Part shown: in pieces, positions 7,791-16,044 of the stretch
Layout of the letters: every line of letters starts with the position of its first letter
Position numbering within the stretch: the stretch's first letter is position 1
Origin: Sphingomonas sp.
Lineage (GTDB): Bacteria > Pseudomonadota > Alphaproteobacteria > Sphingomonadales > Sphingomonadaceae
Assembly: GCA_013817375.1 (NCBI GenBank)
Contig: JACDCV010000004.1
Span: forward strand, 1-42,865
DNA: 42,865 nucleotides
Reading direction: 5' to 3'
Notes under the pieces: model-generated
Database searches by the model: none
The model's input: only the letters and a program-made list of their open reading frames with translations
Told to the model about the DNA's origin: nothing
Translations under genes and position numbers: made by a program

Positions 7791-10175
7791 ATGAAAATCG
7801 CGTGCATCGGCGGCGGGCCGGCGGGGCTCTATTTCGCGATCTCGATGAAGCTTCGCGATCCGGACCACGAGATTCACCTGTTCGAGCGCAACGCCCGGGG
7901 CGTGACCTTTGGCTGGGGGGTCGTCTTTTCCGACCAGACGCTCGACAATTTGATGGCCAGCGACCGCAAGTCGGCCGAAATCATCGCCAGCGAGTTCGCT
8001 CACTGGGACGATATCGACGTCCATATCCACGGGCAGTGCATCACCTCGTCCGGACATGGCTTCATCGGCATCGGCCGCAAGCGGCTGCTCGAGATATTGC
8101 AGGAGCGGGCGATCGAGCTTGGAGTCGTTCTTGCCTTCGAATCCGAGTGCGATCCGGCCGACGCGAAGTGGCGAAGCTATGATCTGGTGATCGCGGCCGA
8201 CGGAGCCAATTCGCGCTTCCGCGACGCGCAGGTCGAAGCGTTCGAGATCGACGTCGACGAGCGCGCAAACAAGTTCGTCTGGCTCGGCACATCGAAAGTG
8301 TTCGACGCCTTCACCTTCGCGTTCGAGGAAACGGAGCACGGCTGGATTTGGGCTCATGCCTATCGCTTCGCGCCGGACTGCTCGACCTTCATCGTCGAAT
8401 GTTCGGAAAAGGTCTGGCGCGGCATCGGCTTCGATACGATGAGCCAGGACCTGAGCATCGCCACCTGCGAGGCGCTGTTTGCCAAATATCTCGACGGCCA
8501 TTCGCTTCAATCGAACGCCAGCCACCTGATCGGCTCGGCGGCCTGGCTGAACTTCCGCCGGATCAAGTGCGACACCTGGTCGCACGGCAACGTCATCCTG
8601 CTGGGCGACGCGGCGCACACCGCGCATTTTTCGATCGGGTCGGGGACGAAGCTTGCGCTCGAGGATGCGATCAAGCTTGCCGAGGTCCTGGATCGCGTTT
8701 CGTCATTGCGAGGAGCGCAAGCGACGAAGCAACCCAGCGGCACCGACTCTGGATTGCTTCGCTCCGCTCGCAATGACGGACCATTGTCATTGCAAGCGGC
8801 GCTCGAGGAATATCAAGCGGAGCGCAATCTCGAGGTTCTCAAGCTTCAGAACAGCGCCCGCAACTCAACCGAATGGTTCGAAACTCTCGACCGCTATTTG
8901 CACTTCGAGCCGCTTCAATTCACCTATTCGCTGCTGACCCGAAGCCAGCGCATCAGCCACGAGAATTTACGCCTTCGCGATCCGGAATGGCTGGAAGGCG
9001 TCGAGCGCTGGTTCTGGAGCAAGGCGACCGACGGCCGGTCCGAGAAAAGCGCCCCGCCGATGTTCGCGCCGTTCAAGCTTCGCGGAATGCAGGTCGAAAA
9101 CCGGGTCACCGTGTCGCCAATGGCGATGTATTCGGCCGTGGACGGGACGCCGAACGACTTCCACTTCGTCCACTATTGCGAGCGCGCGCTCGGCGGCGCG
9201 GGCCTGTTGTTCACCGAGATGACCTGCGTGTCGGCGGAAGGCCGGATCAGCCCGGGCTGCACCGGAATGTGGAACGAGAGCCATGTCGCCGAGTGGAAGC
9301 GGATCGTCGGCTTCGTCCATTCGAACAGCAAGGCGAAGATATGCCTCCAGCTCGGCCATTCGGGCGCCAAGGGCTCGACGAGGGTCGGCTGGGAAGAGGA
9401 CAATGCGCCGCTAGAGGATGGCAACTGGCCGTTGCTTGCGCCCAGCAACGTGCGCTGGTCGCCGGCCAACCAGATGCCGCGGCCCATCACCCGCGCCGAC
9501 ATGGACAGGGTTCGCGATCAGTTCGTCGCCGCAGTCCGGATGGGGATCGAATGCGGTTTCGACATGGTCGAGCTTCACGCCGCCCACGGCTATCTGTTGT
9601 CGGGGTTCCTGACCCCGCTTCAGAACAGGCGCACCGACGAATATGGCGGGAGCCTCGCCAACCGCCTCCGCTACCCGCTCGAGATATTCGGCGCGATGCG
9701 CGACTCCTGGCCGTCGGACAGGCCGATGTCGGTGCGGATCTCGGCGACCGACTGGGCCGGCGATGACGGGATCACGCCCGACGACGCCGTCGAGATCGGC
9801 GAGGCATTCGCGCGCGAAGGCGCCGATTTGATCGACGTGTCGGCGGGCCAGACCTGGACCGGTGGAAAGCCGGTTTATGGCCGGATGTTCCAGACGCCTT
9901 TCTCGGATCAAATCCGCAACGAGGCAAAGCTTGCGACCATGGCTGTCGGCAATATCTACGAGCCCGACCACGCCAATTCGATCCTTGCCGCGGGGCGCGC
10001 CGATCTGGTGGCGCTTGCACGGCCGCACCTGATCGACCCGTTCTGGACTCTGCGCGCGGCGGCAGCGCTCGACTATCGCGACGTGCACGTCCCGCCCCAA
10101 TATCTCAACGGCCAGGCCCAGCTCGCCCGCAACCTGAAGCGCGAAGCCGAAGCGGCGGCGGCCCTCAAGGTGTGA
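7791..10175 (+). CDS. Bifunctional salicylyl-CoA 5-hydroxylase / old yellow enzyme-type oxidoreductase, with in-frame repeat insertion
   Basis: 794 residues from ATG 7791 (the track starts at TTG 7770). Residues 1-390 are a class A flavoprotein monooxygenase: dinucleotide motif GGGPAG near residue 8, mid motif [10 protein letters not shown], and the FAD ribityl motif GDAAHTAHF near 272. Residues ~420-785 are an old yellow enzyme TIM barrel ([50 protein letters not shown]). This architecture is that of salicylyl-CoA 5-hydroxylase/oxidoreductase and of 2-aminobenzoyl-CoA monooxygenase/reductase; both hydroxylate an aromatic CoA thioester. Which substrate is used cannot be told. Residues ~304-330 ([11 protein letters not shown]...GLLRSARND) come from a palindromic repeat and are not expected in homologues. 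No CoA ligase is nearby. The stop overlaps the downstream kinase start. Confidence 0.9.
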   Translation: MKIACIGGGPAGLYFAISMKLRDPDHEIHLFERNARGVTFGWGVVFSDQTLDNLMASDRKSAEIIASEFAHWDDIDVHIHGQCITSSGHGFIGIGRKRLLEILQERAIELGVVLAFESECDPADAKWRSYDLVIAADGANSRFRDAQVEAFEIDVDERANKFVWLGTSKVFDAFTFAFEETEHGWIWAHAYRFAPDCSTFIVECSEKVWRGIGFDTMSQDLSIATCEALFAKYLDGHSLQSNASHLIGSAAWLNFRRIKCDTWSHGNVILLGDAAHTAHFSIGSGTKLALEDAIKLAEVLDRVSSLRGAQATKQPSGTDSGLLRSARNDGPLSLQAALEEYQAERNLEVLKLQNSARNSTEWFETLDRYLHFEPLQFTYSLLTRSQRISHENLRLRDPEWLEGVERWFWSKATDGRSEKSAPPMFAPFKLRGMQVENRVTVSPMAMYSAVDGTPNDFHFVHYCERALGGAGLLFTEMTCVSAEGRISPGCTGMWNESHVAEWKRIVGFVHSNSKAKICLQLGHSGAKGSTRVGWEEDNAPLEDGNWPLLAPSNVRWSPANQMPRPITRADMDRVRDQFVAAVRMGIECGFDMVELHAAHGYLLSGFLTPLQNRRTDEYGGSLANRLRYPLEIFGAMRDSWPSDRPMSVRISATDWAGDDGITPDDAVEIGEAFAREGADLIDVSAGQTWTGGKPVYGRMFQTPFSDQIRNEAKLATMAVGNIYEPDHANSILAAGRADLVALARPHLIDPFWTLRAAAALDYRDVHVPPQYLNGQAQLARNLKREAEAAAALKV
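8701..8778. repeat. Palindromic repeat, copy 1, inserted in frame in the monooxygenase gene
   Basis: 78 bases with inverted ends. The left end CGTCATTGCGAG is exactly the reverse complement of the right end CTCGCAATGACG, and the inner halves CGAAGCAACCCAG and CTGGATTGCTTCG also pair. The same family occurs at 30982-31049. Length 78 = 26 codons and no stop in the host frame, so the reading frame is kept. It translates to [13 protein letters not shown]...GLLRSARND, a peptide type commonly seen in spurious ORFs derived from this widespread repeat class. Confidence 0.92.
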
Positions 10176-10843
10176 CGAATGCTCGAGCGGAATGCCTGAA
10201 GCGCGTTGCCGGACGAATCCTCGGCCTCTCGCCCGGCCATCCTGTCAGGGTGGCCGTGGATGGCCGCACCGCTTCGGGCAAGTCGACGCTGGCAACCGAG
10301 CTCGCGCGGCTTCTCGAAGCGAGCGGCCGTGCCGTGATCCGCACGTCGATCGACGCGTTTCACCGGCCGGCGGCGGAGCGCCACCGGCGCGGCCGCTTTT
10401 CCGCCGAGGGCTATTATCGGGACGCGCGCGACCTCTCCGCGGCCATCGATCTCCTGCTCCGGCCGCTCGGCGCGGGTGGGAATCGCGGCTATGCGACCGC
10501 CTCGTTCGATCTCGACTCGGACAAGCCCGTGGAGGCCGAATTGCAAATAGCGGACGCGGATTGTGTGCTGCTGTTCGACGGCACTTTCCTGCAGCGCCCC
10601 GAGCTTGCAGGCTATTTCGACTTCGCAATCTTCGTGGATGTGCCAGCGACTGTCGCCAGGGTGCGTGGAGTTGCTCGGGATTCAGCGATGACAGGCGGCA
10701 TCGCGGCCGCGGAAGCGCTGTATGACCGCCGCTACGCCGCAGCTTTCGATCTCTACCTTTCCGAGGTGGACCCCGCCGCATCGGCAGACGTGCTGTTCGA
10801 CAATTGCGACTTCGAATCACCCGGCGTCTCGTTTGGGTCGTGA
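10172..10843 (+). CDS. P-loop kinase, uridine kinase-like
   Basis: 223 residues. A Walker A motif GRTASGKST lies at residues 31-39, followed by [11 protein letters not shown], the uridine kinase/phosphoribulokinase-like substrate segment, and a [10 protein letters not shown] strand typical of this family (VLLEGIF). This suggests phosphorylation of a nucleoside, ribose or similar small molecule, but no specific substrate can be named. The GTG start at 10172 overlaps the preceding TGA (GTGA), so it is probably translationally coupled to the monooxygenase gene. Its last 91 bases overlap the convergent PAP2 phosphatase gene. Confidence 0.8.
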   Translation: MTNARAECLKRVAGRILGLSPGHPVRVAVDGRTASGKSTLATELARLLEASGRAVIRTSIDAFHRPAAERHRRGRFSAEGYYRDARDLSAAIDLLLRPLGAGGNRGYATASFDLDSDKPVEAELQIADADCVLLFDGTFLQRPELAGYFDFAIFVDVPATVARVRGVARDSAMTGGIAAAEALYDRRYAAAFDLYLSEVDPAASADVLFDNCDFESPGVSFGS

Positions 10844-11424
10844 CCCTCTTCCGCCGAATCGACCGGCCACAGTTTGGCGAGCAGTGCCTCGGACGCCGCT
10901 CCGATGAAGGAGCCGGCGGCGACGTCGGTCGGATAATGCGCGGATTTGGGGATTTGGCCGAGCGCGACAGTTCCGGCCGCCGCTAGCGCCGGCAATCGAA
11001 ATTCGGGAAACTCGCGAGCGAAGCCCTGGGCGACAGCGACCGAGCCGGCACTATGCCCGGAAGGGAAGCTGGTGTGCTTCTTGTCCGTCTTGCGTCCAGG
11101 CGACGGCTTCGACTGCCCCCTCCCGCCAGCGTTCCCAGGCCGGGTGCGGTCTATTCGATTTTTGACGAAATCCTTGGCGGATGTGGCAACCTCGTGCGCG
11201 AGAAGCATTCGCAATCCGGCGCGAAGCAGCCGCTGACGGCGCAGCAGAAGCCCGGCCGCAATCACCGATCCGCTGATCAGCCGAAGCTCGGGCTGGTCGC
11301 CGAGCTTGGCGATCGCCGACAGCGCGCGCCCGGGAAGCGTGTCGCGATATTCGCCGAGGGTCTCGGTGATCTTCGCGTCGGCTTGCGCCACCGCCGCGGG
11401 TGCGTCTTTCTTTCGCGTCGCCAT
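10753..11424 (-). CDS. PAP2-family phosphatase
   Basis: 223 residues from ATG 11424 (GTG 11427 directly upstream is the alternative). The three phosphatase motifs are recognisable: KNRIDRTRP (KX6RP) near residue 90, PSGHSAG (PSGH) near 120, and a third motif GQIPKSAHYPTD with HX3D. In the usual third motif SRX5HX3D an arginine precedes the histidine; here GQ replaces SR. PAP2 enzymes dephosphorylate lipid phosphates such as phosphatidate or undecaprenyl pyrophosphate. Clear membrane helices are fewer than in the classic integral enzymes. The last ~34 residues are a polar, Ser/Asp-rich tail that lies in the 91-base overlap with the kinase gene. Phosphatase fold likely, activity less certain. 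Confidence 0.78.
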   Translation of the reverse strand: MATRKKDAPAAVAQADAKITETLGEYRDTLPGRALSAIAKLGDQPELRLISGSVIAAGLLLRRQRLLRAGLRMLLAHEVATSAKDFVKNRIDRTRPGNAGGRGQSKPSPGRKTDKKHTSFPSGHSAGSVAVAQGFAREFPEFRLPALAAAGTVALGQIPKSAHYPTDVAAGSFIGAASEALLAKLWPVDSAEEGHDPNETPGDSKSQLSNSTSADAAGSTSER

Positions 11425-11485
11425 CACCCGTCAACAGCCGGATTGACAATTTGTGCCGACGAGGCCCGCGCCCGGATAGTCGTGA

Positions 11486-11644
11486 TCAGTGGCGCGAAGC
11501 GGCTGCGGCTGACTGGCGCTTGCTATGTGCCTCTCCGAGCTTCAGCCGACACTCCATCTCGCGGGCGATCGCGGCGCGGCTCGGCTGGAACACGCCCTTT
11601 CCCAGGGTTTCACGGTTGATCGGCTCGAAAACTTCCTTGTGCAT
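11486..11644 (-). CDS. Small basic hypothetical protein (52 aa)
   Basis: MHKEVFEPINRETLGKGVFQ... begins at an ATG at 11644 with AGAGAGGA about nine bases upstream, a good ribosome binding site; the track's TTG start at 11668 lies upstream of that site. The protein is basic and soluble, with a short helix-prone middle (RAAIAREMECRLKLGEA) and no motif I recognise. It is the only plausible gene in 11425-11756, which otherwise shows nothing except the tRNA terminator. It could be a real conserved small protein or chance. Confidence 0.5.
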   Translation of the reverse strand: MHKEVFEPINRETLGKGVFQPSRAAIAREMECRLKLGEAHSKRQSAAAASRH

Positions 11645-11737
11645 CTGTAAAAATCCTCTCTTTTCCAACCAACGAGCGGGAAGAGCCGTCGATGCTCACG
11701 CCGACGCACCGATGGCGCCGTTCACCCAAGTTATTAG

Positions 11738-11757
11738 GAAAAAAGCAAAAATTTGCT
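11738..11757 (-). terminator. Probable terminator directly after tRNA-Ser
   Basis: Read on the minus strand, AGCAA-ATTT-TTGCT forms a 5-base-pair hairpin followed by TTTTT, starting at the end of the encoded CCA. The stem is short but the T-run is good and the position is right for ending the tRNA transcript. Confidence 0.5.
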
Positions 11758-11849
11758 GGCGGAGACGGAGGGATTCGAACCCTCGGTACGGGAATACCCC
11801 GTACGGCGGTTTAGCAAACCGCTGGTTTCAGCCACTCACCCACGTCTCC
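11757..11849 (-). tRNA. tRNA-Ser(GCU)
   Basis: The minus strand folds as a class II tRNA. The acceptor arms are GGAGACG (5') and CGTCTCC (3') with discriminator G and an encoded CCA at 11759-11757. The anticodon stem GCGGT/ACCGC encloses loop TTGCTAA, giving anticodon GCT. The long variable arm CGTACGGGGTATTCCCGTACC is typical of serine tRNAs, and the T arm contains GGTTCGAATCC. It reads AGC/AGU codons. Its 5' 22 bases overlap the 3' end of the PAS-GGDEF-EAL ORF on the same strand. Confidence 0.95.
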
Positions 11850-14848
11850 CGTAAAGCGGCAAGGCCATGCCCTATATAGGGGGTCACCGGGGGCTTCAAC
11901 CTGAACGGAGCACTAGTTTTGGCTGGCAATGCGACAGGTGTGCCGGCCCTGGTCGCGGATGCCGACCGAGCTAGGCGGCTTGCAGAGCCGCGGGGCCCGC
12001 ACCTTTGCGCAAGTCGCTCCACCAGGGCCGCGAGCCGGCTTGCAGCAACTGCCTTGGAATATAAAAACCCCTGTCCCACGTCACAACCAAGCTGGCGCAG
12101 CCTGCCGTCCTGCAACTCCGTCTCGATCCCTTCGGCAACGACGCTAATGTCGAGGCTCTTGCCCAAATTGATCACCGCGCGGATGATTGCTTCATCATCC
12201 GCATTGGCTTCCATGCTCCGGACGAAGCTCTGGTCGATCTTGATGATGTCCACCGGAAATTGTTTGAGGTGCCTGAGAGAAGCATAGCCCGTTCCGAAGT
12301 CGTCGAGTGCGATCTTAACGCCTTGCGAGCTGAGCAGCTTCAGGGCCCTGTCCACATATTCCGAACCTCGTCCGAGAAAGACAGTCTCCGTCACTTCGAG
12401 TTGGAAGTGCCTGGTCGGAATTGAGCTTCGCGCCAGTCTCTCGAGTACGCGTTCGGCAAAGTTGTTGCGCCTGAACTCGGCAGCCGAAGCATTGACGGCA
12501 ACGTGGCCGAACTCGACGCCATCGTCGAGCCAGCGGCGCATGTCACTAATCACCATCTCGATCATCCGGTCGCTGACCGCAGCCGCCAGCTCCAGGTCTT
12601 CGAACGCCGCCTGGATCGACTGGGGAGGCTGGATACCTCGGGTTGGATGGCGCCAACGCAGCAGGGCCTCGAATCCCGACAGTCCATCCGTCCCATAGTC
12701 GATTTTTGGCTGGTAATATGGCCTGATGGTGTCGTCACGAAGCGCGTCCCGGGCCAGCGAGATCATTGAGCTTCGCTTCTGCATCTCCAGGCGCATTGCC
12801 GACTGGAACACCATCAGGCCCCCCCGGCCGGCCGCTTTCGCACTGTAAAGAGAGATGTCCGCGCTTTTGAGCAATTCCTCGGGCGTGTTGCCGTGCTGGG
12901 GATAGATGCTTGCTCCTATGCTCGCTCGGCAATCCAGAATATTTCCGGCATAGGTGAAAGGCTCTCGCATTCGATCGAGGATCGCGTTGGCACGCCGGTG
13001 AACGTCCTGTGCGTCGCTGACGCCCGGCAGAAGGACCGCAAACTCGTCGCCGCCGAGGCGAGCGACGACGTCCGAAGACCGGACGACGCTTCTGAGCCTC
13101 TCCGCAAACATTTGCAGAAGTGCATCGCCGGCGTCATGGCCCAATGAGTCGTTGATCTGCTTGAAATGATCGACGTCGAGGTGAAGAAGCCCGAACTTCC
13201 TTCCCGTCGAAGATGCTTCCGCCAGGCATTCCGCAAGCCCGTCGTTAAACATGCTTCTGTTCGGGAGCCGGGTCAAAGCGTCGTGAGTCGCCGTCCACAG
13301 CACCCGTTCTTCCGCGGCCTTGCGCTCCGACAAATCCTGCATCGCTCCAACAGCGCGAACGGGACCTTCCGCGGTTCGAACAATATATCCGCGATCGACA
13401 ACTGCAGCGTAGGTCCCGTCCTGTCGTGCAAAGCGGTACTCGGAAGCGAAATGCGTTCCCTCGCCGGCGATGGTCCGAGCGAGTTCGTCAAGAACCCTTC
13501 GGCGGTCGTCGGGGTGGATTCGATCTTCCCACCAGCTCGCTTCGCGCCCCAACTCAGCGAACGCATATCCAAAGAGCCTGTCGTGAGATTCATTCCATTC
13601 GATGGTCTGAGCGACCAGGTCATGATCCCAAATGAGATCGTTGGTTGCCTGTGTCGCGAGCCGGTAGCGCTCTTCGGCCTTGAGGAGCGCGCTCTGCGCT
13701 TCGACCCGCTCCTGGATGTCCTCTACCGCTCCATACCAGCGGATGATCCTGCCATCGGCAACTCGCCTCGGCCGGGCACGCACTCGTACCCAACTGTAAT
13801 CGCCGGTCTTGAGCTTGATTCGATACGTGCAATCCAGCGGTTCGCCCGATGAGAGCGATTCTGACCAATCGCGATCGGTTGCTCCGAGATCGTCAGGGTG
13901 GATGGATTTGAGCCATCCGCTTCCCAGCGCCTGGTCCGAGGTTGTTCCCGTAAGCGCGAGCCAATGGGGACCTACCTCCAGGAGAGCTCCGTCCGGACCT
14001 GCGGTCCACGGAATATTCGGGCTAAGCTCGACAGCATATCTGTGATGCTCTTCGCTTTCGGCGAGGCGGCACTCCGCTTCCACCTGGTCGTGAATGTCCT
14101 CCGACAATCCGTACCAGCGGACAATGTGCCCTGCCTCGTTGCGTTTCGGGTAAGCGCGCGTGCGCAGCCACCTGTAATCGCCCTCGGCGCATCGGACACG
14201 ATATCTGTGATCCAGCGGTTGCCCTGCGGAGATCGACTGCCCGATTAGCGCGATTGCGGAAGCGACATCTTTCGGGTGGATGACGTTGTACCAGCCGTGC
14301 GTTAGCGCTCGCTCGGCGGAGATCCCGGTCATGGCCGTGAACCGACTGCTAACGCTCAATAGACGGCCTCGAGCGTCAGCAGTCCAGGGCATCTGCGGGC
14401 TAAGTTCGATCATGTTGCGATAGTCGGCCTCACTGTCGCGCACCGCCGCCTCGGTCTGGCGCAAATAAGTGATGTCGAGGCAGACGCCCCTGACTTGCAC
14501 GACGACGTCGTTCTTTACGACGGGACGCACTTTGCTCCAGCAAATGCGCTCCGTTCCGTCACTTCGTATGACTCGGAATTCACGCTCGTACGATTGACGA
14601 TCACGAACAGCGTCCAGCAGCCGTGCCATGGTCGCATCGCGATCGTCGGGATGAATGTTCCTGAAGGTGCTTTCGAGCGTCGGCGTGTACGTCCCGGGGT
14701 CGAACCCCATGATCGCGAAAAGCTGCTTTGACCATGTGAAGGTCTCGGTTCCGACAACCCAGCACCACAGGCCGAGCTTCGCGATCTGATGGAGGCCGTC
14801 CAGATCTTCCAGGAAATCCGCGCCCACTTCATCTTCAAGATAGTTCAA
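11828..14848 (-). CDS. PAS-GGDEF-EAL cyclic-di-GMP signalling protein
   Basis: 1006 residues from a TTG at 14848 with AGAGGT at good spacing. Four PAS domains of the PAS_3 type fill residues ~20-515, each with the HPDD or HPKD signature. The GGDEF domain (~520-680) has an intact GGDEF (599-603) and, five residues before it, RSSD, which fits the inhibitory I-site RxxD. The EAL domain (~705-945) has FEALLRWRHP near 727 and DDFGTGYASL near 850, so both synthase and phosphodiesterase motifs look intact. No membrane segment or signal peptide: a cytoplasmic sensor. The last ~60 residues after the EAL domain are Arg/Ala/Ser/Pro-rich and run across the tRNA-Ser promoter into the tRNA, suggesting loss of an earlier stop codon. 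Confidence 0.92.
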   Translation of the reverse strand: MNYLEDEVGADFLEDLDGLHQIAKLGLWCWVVGTETFTWSKQLFAIMGFDPGTYTPTLESTFRNIHPDDRDATMARLLDAVRDRQSYEREFRVIRSDGTERICWSKVRPVVKNDVVVQVRGVCLDITYLRQTEAAVRDSEADYRNMIELSPQMPWTADARGRLLSVSSRFTAMTGISAERALTHGWYNVIHPKDVASAIALIGQSISAGQPLDHRYRVRCAEGDYRWLRTRAYPKRNEAGHIVRWYGLSEDIHDQVEAECRLAESEEHHRYAVELSPNIPWTAGPDGALLEVGPHWLALTGTTSDQALGSGWLKSIHPDDLGATDRDWSESLSSGEPLDCTYRIKLKTGDYSWVRVRARPRRVADGRIIRWYGAVEDIQERVEAQSALLKAEERYRLATQATNDLIWDHDLVAQTIEWNESHDRLFGYAFAELGREASWWEDRIHPDDRRRVLDELARTIAGEGTHFASEYRFARQDGTYAAVVDRGYIVRTAEGPVRAVGAMQDLSERKAAEERVLWTATHDALTRLPNRSMFNDGLAECLAEASSTGRKFGLLHLDVDHFKQINDSLGHDAGDALLQMFAERLRSVVRSSDVVARLGGDEFAVLLPGVSDAQDVHRRANAILDRMREPFTYAGNILDCRASIGASIYPQHGNTPEELLKSADISLYSAKAAGRGGLMVFQSAMRLEMQKRSSMISLARDALRDDTIRPYYQPKIDYGTDGLSGFEALLRWRHPTRGIQPPQSIQAAFEDLELAAAVSDRMIEMVISDMRRWLDDGVEFGHVAVNASAAEFRRNNFAERVLERLARSSIPTRHFQLEVTETVFLGRGSEYVDRALKLLSSQGVKIALDDFGTGYASLRHLKQFPVDIIKIDQSFVRSMEANADDEAIIRAVINLGKSLDISVVAEGIETELQDGRLRQLGCDVGQGFLYSKAVAASRLAALVERLAQRCGPRGSASRLARSASATRAGTPVALPAKTSAPFRLKPPVTPYIGHGLAALRETWVSG
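11871..11899 (-). promoter_or_regulatory. Probable sigma-70 promoter of tRNA-Ser
   Basis: On the minus strand TTGAAG (11899-11894) and TATAGG (11876-11871) are separated by 17 bases, a good housekeeping promoter layout placing the start about 15 bases before the tRNA. The -10 lies inside the perfect palindrome CCCTATATAGGG (11870-11881). The promoter is embedded in the 3' coding end of the GGDEF-EAL ORF. Confidence 0.5.
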
Positions 14849-14959
14849 ATCGATACCTCTGCCGCTGCTGCTGAAGGCCGCCGTGCATCAGCGATGTCGA
14901 GGGTGCGCGTTCAGATTCTCCAGGTGTTCGAGCCCGCTACACGCCGCCGATTTACCGGC

Positions 14960-15033
14960 GCCCTAATCAAAGGTCCGCAATGGGGGAAAGCGGCGGTGGC
15001 TGCAGGCCGCGGCGCGTCAAGTCCGATTAGGGC
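14960..15033. repeat. 9-bp perfect inverted repeat spanning the mutarotase stop codon
   Basis: GCCCTAATC (14960-14968) and GATTAGGGC (15025-15033) are perfect inverted arms 56 bases apart. The right arm contains the mutarotase stop. A smaller hairpin CGCCG-ATTTAC-CGGCG (14945-14960) abuts it. No T-run follows, so a classical terminator is not supported; an mRNA 3'-end structure is possible. Confidence 0.35.
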
Positions 15034-15917
15034 TGGGTCTTCGGCTGCACTTCGATCCGCGAGTCCAAAGTCATTTCTTCGCCGGGCATCAGCACGCGGA
15101 TGCCAAGATTTGGCCAGGCCTCGTCCGGCTCGTTGAGAGCCGCGTTCGCGTGGGTCACCGGCTCGGCGACGAAGATACCGCCGGCGGCCGGCGAATAGAG
15201 CTGGAAGAAGCGGGCCTGGCGCGACGACAGGACGATCTCGAACGGCCAGTCGGGGTCGGTCAGCAGCGCCCGGCCGCTCCACCCGCCATAGCCATTGTCG
15301 AGGTCGCGACCGCACACCAATGAATCGGCGATGTCGTAACGGCCGGCCGGCGCCACCCGCTCCACCGGAAGCACGTCCTCGTCCACCGTCCACACCTCGT
15401 CGACGAAAGTCTGTATTCGCGTGTCCGGACCGCAGATGAAATAGGGGTGAATTCCAAGCCCGCAGGGCATCGGTTGGTCCGACAAATTCCGGCAGGCGAG
15501 CTGCAGGCAAAGCGAGTCGCCGGTAAGCCGCAGCTGCTGGCGCCCCTGATAGGCCCAGGGCCACTCGCCCGGCTCGTGATCGAACAGCAAAACGGCTTCG
15601 TCATCCGACGCGGATTCGACCCTCCACGGCGACAGCCAGCCCTGCCCGTGGAGCGGGCTTGGATCGCCGGGCATGTTGGGCGCGAGCCGGATTTCCTGTC
15701 CGCGGAACTCAAAGGCTCCGCCGCGGATCCGGTTGACGAAAGGGATCAGCGGGAAGCTGGCGCAATCGAGGACATTTTCGATCGGGTCCGGGCTGGCTCT
15801 CAATATTGGCGCCCGGCCGGAGCCGGAGTCCCAGGTGAAGCTGGAAATGGCGCCGCCGGTCGCGGGTGCAATCTCCAGCTCGAGCGAGCCGGAACGAAGC
15901 AACAGGGATTTGGACAT
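15027..15917 (-). CDS. Aldose 1-epimerase (galactose mutarotase family)
   Basis: 296 residues, typical for the family. It would interconvert alpha and beta anomers of galactose or a related aldose. Family landmarks are FPLIPFVNRIRGGAF near residue 60, DPSPLHGQGW with the conserved histidine near 90, CGLGIHPYFI with the second catalytic histidine near 155, and FVAEPVTHANAALN near the C-terminus, with a Glu typical of the active site. No signal peptide, so cytoplasmic. It lies just outside the galactonate cluster on the same strand as dgoD, separated by a divergent small gene, and could supply beta-galactose to the dehydrogenase. Subfamily (AGE/GalM-like) is certain; the sugar is inferred from context. 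Confidence 0.88.
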   Translation of the reverse strand: MSKSLLLRSGSLELEIAPATGGAISSFTWDSGSGRAPILRASPDPIENVLDCASFPLIPFVNRIRGGAFEFRGQEIRLAPNMPGDPSPLHGQGWLSPWRVESASDDEAVLLFDHEPGEWPWAYQGRQQLRLTGDSLCLQLACRNLSDQPMPCGLGIHPYFICGPDTRIQTFVDEVWTVDEDVLPVERVAPAGRYDIADSLVCGRDLDNGYGGWSGRALLTDPDWPFEIVLSSRQARFFQLYSPAAGGIFVAEPVTHANAALNEPDEAWPNLGIRVLMPGEEMTLDSRIEVQPKTQP

Positions 15918-16044
15918 CGCTCAATAAACCTCAGCCGACAAACTTGTTCACAGCACCGAAACTTCCCTGGGGATAAATGTAGATTAGCCGTTGCGTCGAG
16001 ATTCGGGCCCGCAGTAAATTGGTCCCGGGACGGGGAGGGTGGTC

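Noticed and set aside
2970-10175. Complete aromatic (salicylate) degradation cluster
   Set aside because: Only the CoA-dependent hydroxylase, a thiolase and a hydrolase are present. CoA ligase, thioesterase and ring-cleavage genes are missing, and a 2.4-kb unrelated gene separates the two parts.
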